A DNA stretch of 64,000 nt from positions 868,001 through 932,000 of the forward strand of contig MU008171.1 of NCBI GenBank assembly GCA_010909165.1. The letters run 5' to 3'. The translations under genes and the position numbers were made by a program. The notes beneath the pieces are model-generated. The model was not told the origin of the DNA, did no database searches, and saw nothing but the letters and a program-made list of their open reading frames with translations. The stretch is from Anthoceros angustus. Lineage: Eukaryota; Streptophyta; Anthocerotopsida; Anthocerotales; Anthocerotaceae. Position 1 is the stretch's first letter. Each line of letters begins with the position of its first letter. Positions 54,196-64,000 of the stretch are shown piece after piece.

Positions 54196-54737
54196 TGCAG
54201 CCTGAAATACCATGGTAGATTGTAATCTGTGAGGCCTAGTAATTCCAACACAATCGCTAACTGGCAAGAAAACATCTTCGTTATACCATTCATGCGGATC
54301 CGGGATATACAAAAACCAACAAAGAAATATCATCTTTGCAAAGTTTCATATCCGTAATTGCATGAATTCAAAATAACAGAAAATAGAGAAAATACCAGAA
54401 TAGTTGATCCTCCTTATTCGAAATTACAAATCTACATATACAAAGTAAATTAGGCTTGTAACCAATTAGACTGATTCGGGAATAGACGCAAAGAAAAAGT
54501 TCATTAGAAAAGATTCCCACCTTATTTTGGAAAATTGACTATAATTGTAGAGATTGAAGACATAGTTTCCAAGACCACTTGGTTTAACTGGGCAACTTGT
54601 CCAACATTATCATAGTTGCCGGTTGATGAACTGGGGCTTTGGAGAAATTCTTCATCTTCACGAAAGTTGAGAACCTAATCAAACATTACCGTCTTAGTCT
54701 ACTAAAGTAAAATTAGCGATCAAAATCAAGGGAACAA

Positions 54738-55171
54738 TTAAATCAACTTACGACTTATATGGTTTTCCATGGATGGAAGTGGGCGCTGGAGTACTGTAAC
54801 ATTGTCAATAGTTTGCTTCACGCCTTTCCCACGCAATCTTCGCATTTCTGTTGCTCCTTCTGCTTTGTTTGAGTTTTTCCTGTTTGAAATACTCTTGCCT
54901 CCTTTCGACATTTTTCTCCTTTGGATCTCCAAAGCTTTCTCTCTTGCTTGGAAACTCGGTTATGCACCTTGCGCCTCTGCTCAATCAATGATTCTAAATC
55001 ATTTGCCGTTGAAATTCCCTTTTTAGATTCTCCCTCATTCTCCCTTTCTCGGGTAATCTCAAAGACGCTCAAACCCGCTTGAACCACCCTTCTCAACCCC
55101 ATCTTTGCTCTACCATATCCAAAGCTATAGGCGTGTCTCCACAATCCTTCCTGTTGCACTTCCAGGTTCAA
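54738..55171 (-). CDS. Hypothetical basic, helical protein
   Basis: The minus-strand frame 55171-54818 (117 codons) is rich in Lys, Glu, Arg and Gln (FEITRERENEGESKKG, SLIEQRRKVHNRVSKQERKL, KTQTKQKEQQKCEDC) and would be largely helical or disordered. The overlapping minus frame 54932-54738 continues with a similar character. No domain is recognised. A transposon accessory protein or host fragment is possible. The opposite strand has only an unremarkable 85-codon frame. Confidence 0.25.
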
Positions 55172-55468
55172 GTCTCACCACAATGACTTGGCACACAGGC
55201 CTCCAATCGAGGAGGCATCACCTCCACCACACTCGGGGCACCATCAATGTTGAAATGAGGAACCAAATGCTCAAACTAGTGGTGGGGCTAATACTCGCCA
55301 AAGAAACATAGAATCGAGACAAACACAATAAGAGAATGAAGGATGAAACTTAAACCACCTTTACACTTAACCTTTTCAACATGTCGATGTTGAATACACC
55401 CGATAGTTGGTCTCGTTGTCAATCAAGATCTTTAACACTACTTTGCACTTGACACTTCAAAGCTTCCA

Positions 55469-55677
55469 AAGCGCTACGGAGGGAAGCTTCGTTCCGTTCG
55501 ATCATTAATGTTAGGCACGTTTCGATGCGTCGTAGAAGAATGTTTTAGTTGCCGGGACGGTTCCGTTCGTTACCTTTCACACTTAACGGATGCGTTACAG
55601 CATCGAGACACTATAATCTGACGTTCGGACTTAATCAATCACTCATCGCTCACCTATCGCATCTTGCACCCGCTTTA
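55469..55677 (+). repeat. 5' LTR of the 55-64 kb copia element
   Basis: Aligns with 63853-64000. The first bases differ (TGTTGG start of the 3' copy is not clear here), so the left end is approximate. It ends before the primer site at 55678. Confidence 0.7.
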
Positions 55678-55689
55678 TGGTATCGAGCC
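55678..55689 (+). promoter_or_regulatory. Primer-binding site, tRNA-iMet type
   Basis: 'tggtatcgagcc' compared with TGGTATCAGAGCC: one base missing. Its position directly after the LTR supports the call. Confidence 0.65.
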
Positions 55690-57098
55690 GAAGGCCAAGC
55701 GCCGTTGCATCGCCACGCCGCTACGCTGGTGTCACAGCTTCCCAATGGCTGCCGGAAGAACGCAACAATCGCAAGAAGATCCTAAAACTGCAAGATGCCT
55801 AGAAAGCGTACCGCTTCTTCCTCTCCAGGTAGAGCGCCTCCCGTGCGGATCATTTGCGGGGCGCATCAAAGAGATGAGACGCACCTTCAACATTAGGCCG
55901 CTCACGCATCGCCACGCCCATCGAACCGACCACACGGGACTTCACTCTTCCACCACGCTCTCCCGGCGATGTTTTGCTAACCGCATGTCTGCAGAAGGCG
56001 CTTCAGATTCCACCAAGCCAACTCGTTCTCTACTAGTCATCACCCATCAAGATCTCAAGAACAAATCACGAATTGAACTCACAAATCGAGTCACTTCACT
56101 TGCATTAGAGAAAATTTATCTCGGATTAGATACTAGTGCGATAGCTCACCTCATGCGTAGCAGCTATATATGCTCGCCTTTGATCCCTTAACAACCACAA
56201 AGAAATACTAAGAAGCAAACAATCATGGGAACATGTGAACACCAAACACGATAATTTTTGAAGGGGATATCTTTGACCCCCTTGAACAACACCTTGTCAC
56301 GAAGAACACCTTTCCTAGACGACATATGTGCCCTACTTTGATAATGCACACACCCTTTCTGAGGTCATACCTTTGATAAAAGACGCACTTTCAAGTCTAC
56401 ACCCGAGAACTGGAGCACAGTAGGGTGTGGGCCCGTCTGCGTTTTTGTAGAATGCATAGAGGGCTGCCATTTTCATATGTTTATTACAACCGAAAACTTT
56501 TACTTTCAAGTGGTGGAACACAATGAAAACAATCCTGTACTAGCGGGAGTCTTATTTCAATGGTCGTGAGAACATTGCAACAAACAACTGCTAAAGGAAG
56601 AAGTGGTCATCAGCATCGACAATAGTCATTCAAGAGTGCGGCCCGACGACTCATCCATGCCTTTGCGCGGCGGAGTCAAGTACCACCGCCATATTCGAGG
56701 CGGTCCATATCCTCCGCCTCGAAGTTGTCGTTCTCCTCCATTGCTTGCTCGTCTTCAATAGTACCATTCTTGGGCCCGGTCCGGCGGTGTCGGCGCCACA
56801 TCTAGCATCTGTGACCCTCATCCAAAAGGTCGCGTCGTGGTCTTCAACCTTCCGCACTCAATGCAACCACTTGGGCTTTAAGGCAATGCTAGCGTCCTTA
56901 AAATGAACAAAGTTAGTTGCCCATGCGCCCATGCAAGCATCCTTAAAATCAACAAAATTGAGTTGTTAGGAAGATACGGGTTTTGAACACGCAACCTATT
57001 CATTACTACACTTATTTCCCAAACACTTGACCAACAATCCCAAGTTGCAACTCTCTTGAGGCGCTAAATATATATTTTCTTGAAGACAGCCTATGAGG

Positions 57099-57475
57099 AG
57101 CCCATGGGGGCGCCGGCCGGCCGGCGCCCATGGGTGGGGCAGGGTGTGCTAGGGGAGGGCGCCGGCCGCGCCCATGGGCAGGCAGGGCGTGTGGGGGCCG
57201 GCCGGCGCCCATGGTGTGCTAGGGGAGGCGCCGGCCGGTGCCCATGGGCGGTGTGCTAGGGGAGGCGCGGCCGGCGCCCATGGGCGGTGTGCTAGGGGAG
57301 GGCGCGGCGGCCGGCCCATGGGCGGTGTGCTAGGGGAGGCGCCGGCCGGCGCCATGGGCGTGTGCTAGGGGCGGCCGGCGCCATGGGCGTGTGCTAGGGG
57401 AGGCGCCGGCCGGCGCCCATGGGCAGTGTGCTAGGGGCGGCCGGCGCCCATGGCGAGCATCTTTGGGGGCGCCGG
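57099..57475 (+). repeat. GC-rich palindromic minisatellite
   Basis: About nine to ten units of 33-43 bases built from 'ggcgccggccggcgcc', 'catgggcggtg' and 'tgctagggga'. The core GGCGCCGGCCGGCGCC is a perfect 16-base palindrome. Units differ by loss of parts of the palindrome. The frames through it (Pro/Ala-rich on the minus strand, Gly/Ala-rich on the plus strand) are artefacts. Confidence 0.9.
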
Positions 57476-57731
57476 TCGGTGGCGCCCTCCTGCCCACCAT
57501 CCTACGGTGCATGCGGGTGAAGCTAGGGGGACAAGAAGGGCAGCGGTATCCTATCACCGATGGAAGGTGTGGCCCATTTGCGGGAAGGGTTAAAAGATTT
57601 GCGTCCATAAGTGGTATTGAAGAGTACAAGTGGTGGGAAGCCTTTTGGGTGGACGGAAGGAGATTGCTATCATTGTGGAGAATAACATTGGGCTAGTGCT
57701 ACACGTCCTTGGAAGTGGTTTTCACGTGTAG

Positions 57732-58286
57732 AAGTGGATCATACTGACCACTTCAAGTGCGGATGAAGCTTTGCTAGATGAGGCATTATTGAGGGACCTC
57801 CCACAGCGTGATATGTACTTGGGGGCATATCAAAATGCGGGAAGGCAACTGTGGGAAATGGCACGGATGAATGGGGACATAACGGAAATCCGAGAGGGGA
57901 TGTTTCTGGCAGTGCCGTGCAATACGGACACGCATACTAGGCCATTCTGGATTGGGGAGGTCATTGACGTGAAGCTAAACGCACCACGACCTCACTTTCT
58001 TATCCACTGGTATCGGACCGAGCACACAGATGCGTATGAAGGGAGATATGTGCAGGAATACATAGTCCGCCAGAGTGGTAACCCATCTGGTCCAATGCCG
58101 AGGAAAAAAGGGAATAAGGTCCATTACCTGAAAAACATACAGGAGGTATTTGTGAATGAAACATATCCCAGATTATGGGTTTGTGTTGAGCATGCGGAAA
58201 CATCTGTATGTGGACAAAAAGCGATAAGGGATAAGCTCTGCGAGTTGCGTGGCTTCATACAACTGCGAGTCAAAGTGTCAAGATAG
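57732..58286 (+). CDS. Unrecognised ORF, possible SH3-like/BAH-type barrel
   Basis: Open from 57732 to the stop at 58284-58286, with the first ATG in frame at about 57816. The last about 185 codons read as natural protein: REGMFLAVPCNTDTHTRPFW, IGEVIDVKLNAPRPHFLIHW, EGRYVQEYIVRQSG, VHYLKNIQEVFVNETYPRLW. The 'W/F-IG-V--V------hWY' pattern resembles small SH3-like, BAH or chromo-like barrels that sit at the ends of some plant transposon proteins, but I cannot assign it firmly. It is intact although the surrounding copia element is heavily frameshifted, so it probably came in separately. A preceding + frame (57391-57696) ends YKWWEAFWVDGRRLL and may belong to the same gene. Confidence 0.45.
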   Translation, partial: KWIILTTSSADEALLDEALLRDLPQRDMYLGAYQNAGRQLWEMARMNGDITEIREGMFLAVPCNTDTHTRPFWIGEVIDVKLNAPRPHFLIHWYRTEHTDAYEGRYVQEYIVRQSGNPSGPMPRKKGNKVHYLKNIQEVFVNETYPRLWVCVEHAETSVCGQKAIRDKLCELRGFIQLRVKVSR

Positions 58287-58739
58287 TGATGACAATGGAG
58301 GAGAAGCTGGACCAAGTGATGACGATGGATTGAACTCGGGATGAGTGGCGAAATCTCGTTTTCGGGGTCCCGAGTTAATGTTGTAAGTCCGGTTCTTGAT
58401 GTTTACGTGTTAGGAAATACCGTCTGGCTTTTGTGGTGTCATAACAAAACCACATTTCCATCCCAAAATCGAGTTTATTCCGCCCGGCAGGAACGGCCTT
58501 CCTCACCGTTCCTACTTTGCATCATTCCCCTAGGTTCGAGTTTGCGACCACCATTCGACACAAACATTGCTGGATGGAAAGTAGTAACTTTCTTGGTGAC
58601 ACCCTTTTTTCGAGTCGCTTTTTCCGAATGCCTTCAAAACGCTGCTTTAGGGCCCATCAAAACCCCTTGAGATTATTTGGAAAACCCCTTGAGATTATTA
58701 ACCTTCAAAATTATCGTACCACAAAATCGAATCGGACCG

Positions 58740-59110
58740 AGACCGGTTTAACGGAATCGATTTCATGATGTGGAAGATGAGAGTCACTGCTCAAGAGCAT
58801 GACCGATGGAGATTGTCGACGGCACACTCCCGTGGACCCAACACCAACCTGTTGGAACATCCGACTTAATTGCGGCTTGGAACAAGAGAGACAAGCGCCA
58901 CGCAATCTCCTCATATCGCACTTGATAAAAGTATGCTTGACACACAGTACCAAAGATGCTCACGATCCGGAAGATATTTAACGATATGTTCCAAGCCCAA
59001 GACTCCATGTCACTAGTGAGCGCCACGAGATTGTTTTACCACTCGGGATGAAGGACACGGAGAGTGTTGAGCGACACGTCGGCAATTTCCAAGCGAAGAG
59101 CGCGACTAGC
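58740..59110 (+). pseudogene. Copia Gag remnant
   Basis: Fragments in changing frames, MMWKMRVTAQEHDRW at 58769 and LISHLIKVCLTHST near 58910, align in order with the Gag of the 26 kb copia element (IWQMRITALLEAHD; ILIFAIDKTMLQHT). Further on, FNDMFQAQDSMSLVS and GMKDTESVERHV-like sequences (58980-59070) match its second half. The two elements are related. Frame changes occur about every 40 codons. Confidence 0.7.
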
Positions 59111-59384
59111 CGCCCGCACCACGATCACGGAACACCAAGCTGTAATCCGACATCCCCGCATCTTACGGGACTTTCGTCGGCTCGAATTCCATCATCGGAC
59201 AATCAGCGGTGCGGTGGAGGTGCCAAGCGGACACGTTCTCCGAAATCGTTGGAGCTTTACTTGAGGAGGAATCGAGCCGTGGCTCCAATTCAAGAAGCGG
59301 CCAAGGTAGCACCAATCACGCACTCTTCACTTCGAGGCCGAGGCGGTCGAAGGCGGAGGGCGGTAATTTTCAAACCGCCGCTAC

Positions 59385-60965
59385 GACTCACATGCATGCA
59401 CCGAGGCTACAACAAAAACAATCGAATGGTCGAAAAGGACCAGCAAAGGACCACCTGGTCGGATCCGGGCCATTTGATGAATGCGAAGAAACAATCGGAG
59501 AACCTCGCCGTGACTCACCCGAAGCAGTCGAACACCGCTAATGACTCCCAAGCCCCCAGTGAATTCAATCTTAGTTTATCTGATCTTGATGTGGGGCCGA
59601 TTGTCGATGGTTCCTGGATTCGAGCAACTACTCACATTTGCGGAGCGAGGATATGTTCACATCCTATCATAATGTCCTCTTCGACCATGTCACCTTGGTG
59701 ACGACTCACTCCACATCCAAGGCACCGTGAAGTTGCATTGAGACTCTCTAATGGCGAATCCCTCATCATCAATGGAGTGCTTCACGCACTGCAATGACCA
59801 AGAACACGCTATCGGTGAGGAAATTGGCCACGAGCACGACCTCATAATTACTTTTCAAGGCAACCCGCACAATTCATGATTCAAGGATAAACATCGATCG
59901 CACTTGCACACGGCCTACCTTACAACGACACTGTCTGCTGAACATACGGTCTTCTTCATCACTTGTCGACGACTCATCATCGATTTCTCACAGCTGCTAT
60001 GGCATTGCAAGGCATATAAATCCAGCGTTATTTGGAAGCCTTTGCCAACCCCGCCTTGTACAAGGATCCGGTCAACATTAAATCCAGAAGGATTTCTTAC
60101 GTGAGATCTGCAAGTACTCCAAGTTGACCCAACTCCCTTTTAAAGATCCTTCACCAACAAGAGCTCGACGACTTACGACTCACATGCATGCACCGAGGCT
60201 ACAAAAACAATCGGAATGGTCGAAAAGGACCAGCAAAGGACCTGGCGTGCGGATCCGGGCCATTTCGATGCAATGCGGGGAAGAAACAATCGGAGAACCT
60301 GCCGTGACTCACCCGAAGCAGTCGAACGCTAATGACTCCCAAGCCCCACCACCATTCAATCTTATCTGCTTGATCTTGACCGGGGTGACGATTGTCGATG
60401 GTTCCTGGATTCGAGCAACTACTCACATTTGCGGAGGCGGATATGTTCACATCCTATCATAATGTCCTCTTGACCGGCATGTCACCTTGGTGACGACTCA
60501 CTCCCTGTCAAGGCACCGTGAAGTTGCATTGAGACTCTCTAATGGCGAATCCCTCATCATCAATGGAGTGCTTCACGCACTGCAATGACCAAGAACACCT
60601 GCTATCGGTGAAATTGGCCACGAGCACGACCTCATAATTACTTTTCAAGGCAACCCGCACAATTCATGATTCAAGGATAAACATCGCACTTGCACACGGC
60701 CTACCTTACAACGACATTCTGCTGAACATACGGTCTTCTTCATCACTTGTCGCCGACTCATCATCATCTCACGGCCACTGCTATGGCATTGCAGGCAGCC
60801 ATATAAATCCAGCGTTATTTGGAAGCCTTTGCCAACCCCGCCTTGTACAAGGATCCAGTCAACATTAAATCCGGTAAGGATTTCTTCGTGAGATCTGCAA
60901 GTACTCCAAGTTGACCCAACTCCCTTTTAAAGATCCTTCACCAACAAGAGCTCGGCGACTTGAGA
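59385..60965 (+). repeat. Tandem duplication of the copia zinc-knuckle/protease region
   Basis: Unit 1 at 59385-60175, unit 2 at 60176-60965. Both start 'cgactcacatgcatgcaccgaggctac' and contain the protease box (GATTHIC-type sequence at 59620 and 60403 in shifted frames) and 'ccttgtacaaggatcc' (60055 and 60841). The alignment shows long identical runs separated almost only by 1-5 base indels. Confidence 0.85.
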
Positions 60966-61640
60966 TACACTCAGACATCTGCGCCCAATGAGCATAGCAG
61001 TTTGGGGCCACTCTTACTTCCTTACTTTTATGGACGAATGGGCGGTACTCCACATTTATTTCTTGCGCCACAAGGATGAGGCCCTCACCGGTTCCAAGAG
61101 TTTGTGTTAGCGGTGAGCGACAAAGGTTTTCAAGTGCACTCTCCGCGACAATGGTGGAGAATACACAAGTGCGACTTTTAATGAGTTCTGCCGATCCAAA
61201 GGGATCCTCCGCCAACTTCATGCCATACTCCTTCTCGAACCCCTATGCGGAGCGACTCAATAGATCACTTCTTGAGATTTCTCGCTCCATTCAAGCTCTC
61301 CTGCCTCTCTCGAGGCTCTTGGGCCAGCGTAGCTTCACTACCTTAAAAGCAGCTTCCTACTAAAGAGCTGCCAGCACTACACCTTTTGAATGGACGTAAC
61401 AAACCTAGAATCTCCCATCTTCGCATCTTGGTAGTCCCGCTTTTGCCCATATACCAGATGCCACCCGTAAGAAATGGGACGACAAAAGTCGCAAGCTTCT
61501 CTTCATTGGCTACTCAGATCAAGTAAAAGCCTACCGTCTAATCAACCCAGCTACTAGAGAGGTAATCCTTTCCCGCAGTGTTCATTTCCATGAATCCCAT
61601 GTCCTCAACACCTATCTTACCTCCCTGTCTACCTCTCTTC
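60966..61640 (+). pseudogene. Copia integrase remnant
   Basis: In shifted frames: a GGTPHLFL stretch (61037), DKGFQVHS-like sequence leading to a DNGGEYTSATFNEF reading near 61150 (second catalytic Asp), then the 'HTPYSNPYAERLNRSLLE' region near 61220 in which AERLNRSLLE preserves the equivalent of the catalytic Glu motif. Downstream 61500-61640 has the typical post-core FIGYSDQVKAYRL-type sequence. No single frame exceeds about 95 codons. Confidence 0.65.
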
Positions 61641-62159
61641 CCCACCGTATCTCGGCCTCCTACCTTCTAATTTTCCCTTGCCCTTGAGGGGCCACATCTC
61701 ACTACGAAGAAGAAGAAGACGATATGCAAGCTCAAGAGGAAACTCACCATTCACCCGTTCTGGCCCACTACTCAAGCACCTCCTGTTATACCGGATATAC
61801 CGGCTATTCCACTATCCAAGCCCCACCACTATCCCAGCTCGTATTACCACCGATGACCTCGAGGTGCATCCTTCCTCCACAACCAGCAGGATAATGAGGT
61901 ACACATCCCCGAACTGAACCACCACCTCTTAGGCGATCTACTCGCCATAGACCACCTAGCCATCAATGGAGACATCCACCCCTTGTCCCTAGAGACTCCT
62001 TTTCGCCAAGAGCCTATTCCACTCTGAGCACTAGTTCCCGCTCAAGCCCAGCGACAATAATCGACCAGATGTTGCATTGCATCAAGCCACAGAATTGAGA
62101 TGCAGGATGTACCGCAAGCATAGAAGAAGCCCTTAGCATACAGAATGGAAGGCTTCCGT

Positions 62160-63560
62160 TCAATCAATATGACTCCTAATTGCCAACAAAACTTGGAAAC
62201 TTCGACCTCATGGGCGCAAGCCGTTTCCGCAAATGGACCTTGAGGAAACTCAACCACGATGGGAATGTTTCAGATACAAGTCTAAAGTAGTAGCCCGAGG
62301 TTTCACCTGTGCAGTTTCACTATGAAGAAAGCAGTTGTTTAGTCCGTTGTCAAGGCAACTTCGATAAGGATACTACTAGCTTTTGCGCTCACCACCACCT
62401 GTATATACACCGTAGATAAGGCGCTTTTCTTTACGGAACCCTACATGAGGACATCTACATGTTACACCACGTGGTTTGTTAAAGATGACAAGGTGTAAAT
62501 TGCTCAAATCCATCTATGGATTAAAGCAATCGGCACAAGTGTGGAATGAGACGGTGGGCGATACACGAAGAAGTGTGGCTTTGCCTCTCATCTCGACACC
62601 GGTGTTTACATCCGAGAACCAACAACGGTGCAATTGTCACCTTATATGAGCGATAATTTCATTTTCGGCAACGGAAGTAATACAATATGTGAAAGATCAT
62701 TATCAAAGTACGACGTTGTTGACATGGGACCTCGCTATGCTCTCGAGTACGCTTTGAATTCAAGGAAGAAGATCACACCTTTTCATCCACCAAGAGCATT
62801 ATGTCATACAACTCTGGAAAGGTTCAACTGAAGGGCGCCAAGCCGTTCCACGCCAATTGCCTCGAGAAAAGGTATCGGTGAGACGGTCCCGGCCTCAAGA
62901 AGTGCAGATGAGGAGCATCCCCTACGGTGAGGTCAGCCGGAAGTTTACTTTATTTATCGATCTGGACAAGGCGGACATATCACAAGCGTGAATATAGTGT
63001 CCGGATATCTCTCTAATCCGGAAGGCGCATTGGACTGCGTCAAGAGGATTCTCCGTTATTTGAAAAGACAAAATCATACGGGCGCTATATAGGTGACCAC
63101 TTATTCTTACCTCCTTTTGATGCAGTTAGGCGGCGACCCGGCGCCGGAGATCAAGCTGCTGCCTCGTATGATTATCAGCGGTGCCTTTGTCTCGTGGGCT
63201 GCAAGAAGATCGGACCATTTGCACTTCATCCATCAAGCAGTATGCGCCGACCTTAGCGACCAAGGAGATACTTTGGATTCGTCAATTCCTACAAGACATT
63301 CATGAGAAGCGGGATGAGGCAACTCGGTGTATTGCGACAACCCGAGAATAGCTATGACACACAATCCGATTTTGCGAGGACCAAGCACGTGGACATTCAA
63401 AGATCATTTTATCCGGCAAGTGGTGGCGAACAATCAAATCTCATTATGCTACATAAGTACAAGCGACAACACGCAGACACGACAAAGGGACTTCCCAAGG
63501 CACTTCACGACAAGCATGTCGAAGGTATCGGGTGTGAATAGAGAAAGCGTGTCGGGCATC
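62160..63560 (+). pseudogene. Copia reverse transcriptase and RNase H remnants
   Basis: Near 62180-62330 NKTWKL- and RYKSKVVARGFT-type readings mark the RT start. Around 62490-62560 'CKLLKSIYGLKQSAQVWN' is readable. The Tyr-x-Asp-Asp box is not clear. RNase H remnants: LDCVKRILRYLKRQNHTGAI (about 63030), GAFVSWAARRSDHLHF (63180) and a tail to 63560 with KYKRQHADTTKGLPKALHDK, corresponding to 'VKT--QLADIFTKAL' of copia. Heavily frameshifted. Confidence 0.65.
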
Positions 63561-63842
63561 GGTGATCGGAAGAAGGGAGCCCCTAGTCACTTCAAAGACC
63601 CACCAAAGACGAACTCCTTGTTCCAATGCTGTTTCGATCCGCTCACAACTTCGACTTTTCACCACTCCGTTCTTGTGTACTCCTTTTTGCTTGAGACTTT
63701 CAATCGCTTATAATCACCTTTCGGATTATGTGACTGCAAGTTTGGAAACCACCGGAGATTAGATACGCTGCTGAAGGCCAAGTTGAGACCACGGTGGCGA
63801 TGAGGCAATCGGATGCAAGCGGTGAATCCGCGGCGAGGGGAG

Positions 63843-64000
63843 TGTTGGAGCCATAGCGCTACGGAGGAAGCTTCGTTCCCGTTCGATCATTAATGTTAGC
63901 ACGTTTCGTGCGTGCGTGAAAGAATGTTTTAGTTGCGGGGCCGGTTCCGTTCGTTACCTTTCACACTTATGTCGCGGTTACAACCGCCGAGACACTATAA
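63843..64000 (+). repeat. 3' LTR of the copia element, truncated by window end
   Basis: TGTTGGAGCC start directly after the purine tract, matching 55471-55613. The LTR continues beyond base 64000. Confidence 0.75.

Larger units (their letters stand above)
55469..64000 (+). mobile_element. Large degraded Ty1/copia element, 3' LTR cut by window end
   Basis: A 5' LTR (about 55469-55677) and a 3' LTR (63843 to the window end) share 'gcgctacggagg-aagcttcgttcc' and 'gttccgttcgttacctttcacactta'. A primer site follows the 5' LTR, and 'gcggcgaggggag' (63830-63842) is the polypurine tract before TGTTGG. Internal remnants on + are Gag (58740-59100), zinc knuckle and protease (59385-60965, duplicated), integrase (60970-61370), RT (62160-62600) and RNase H (63000-63560). 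All are broken. The 2.5 kb between primer site and Gag contains extra sequence (minisatellite, 57.7 kb ORF), probably a nested insertion. Confidence 0.75.

Noticed and set aside
57012-57629. Pro/Ala/His-rich minus-strand frames near 57 kb
   Set aside because: Translations of the palindromic minisatellite, not genes.

Overview
This window looks like nuclear DNA of a land plant, most likely a non-flowering one (moss, liverwort, lycophyte or fern); the species cannot be named from the sequence. The evidence is plant-type Ty1/copia and Ty3/gypsy retrotransposons primed from initiator-Met tRNA, secreted germin-like cupins with short GT-AG introns, a single-domain DUF26 protein and a legume-type lectin. 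Most of the 64 kb is retrotransposon sequence in various states of decay. Host-like genes are concentrated between about 31.5-33.3 kb and 42-53 kb.

Layout. 1-3.8 kb: a coiled-coil, Gag-like ORF pair followed by a degraded tandem copy. 3.8-13.5 kb: a long, frameshifted Ty3/gypsy element. Besides Gag, protease, reverse transcriptase, RNase H and integrase, its polyprotein carries a cytosine-5 DNA methyltransferase domain between protease and RT and a PHD finger at the C-terminus after integrase. This is the most remarkable object in the window. 13.5-17.6 kb: minus-strand copia Gag remnant and a tandem array of copia LTR units. 17.7-25.6 kb: GC-rich degraded elements and a minus-strand gypsy pol remnant. 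26.2-28.7 kb: a copia element decayed by in-frame stops rather than frameshifts. 28.7-30.8 kb and 39.6-41.7 kb: two arms of a 2.1 kb inverted repeat. Between the arms lie an AT-rich island with an intact DUF26 gene, a hypothetical ORF and a complete copia insertion with paired LTRs (33.5-38.4 kb).

42.2-52.8 kb is a germin-like gene cluster. It has two intact four-exon genes that converge on each other, one internally deleted copy, one copy with a single-base deletion in nearly every region, and an exon-4 scrap at 39.2 kb. A legume-type lectin gene with three frame changes (49.3-50.2 kb) and an unrecognised coding-like stretch (47.3-48.1 kb) lie inside the cluster. 53.4-53.8 kb is a short LTR with a perfect primer site and a small ORF. 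55.5-64 kb is a badly broken copia element that contains a GC-rich palindromic minisatellite and an unrecognised 171-residue ORF.

The germin, DUF26 and lectin products would all be secreted and are typical of apoplastic defence or cell-wall functions. Many repeats differ from each other almost only by short indels, so some of the 'pseudogenes' may be consensus errors in the assembly rather than biological decay.
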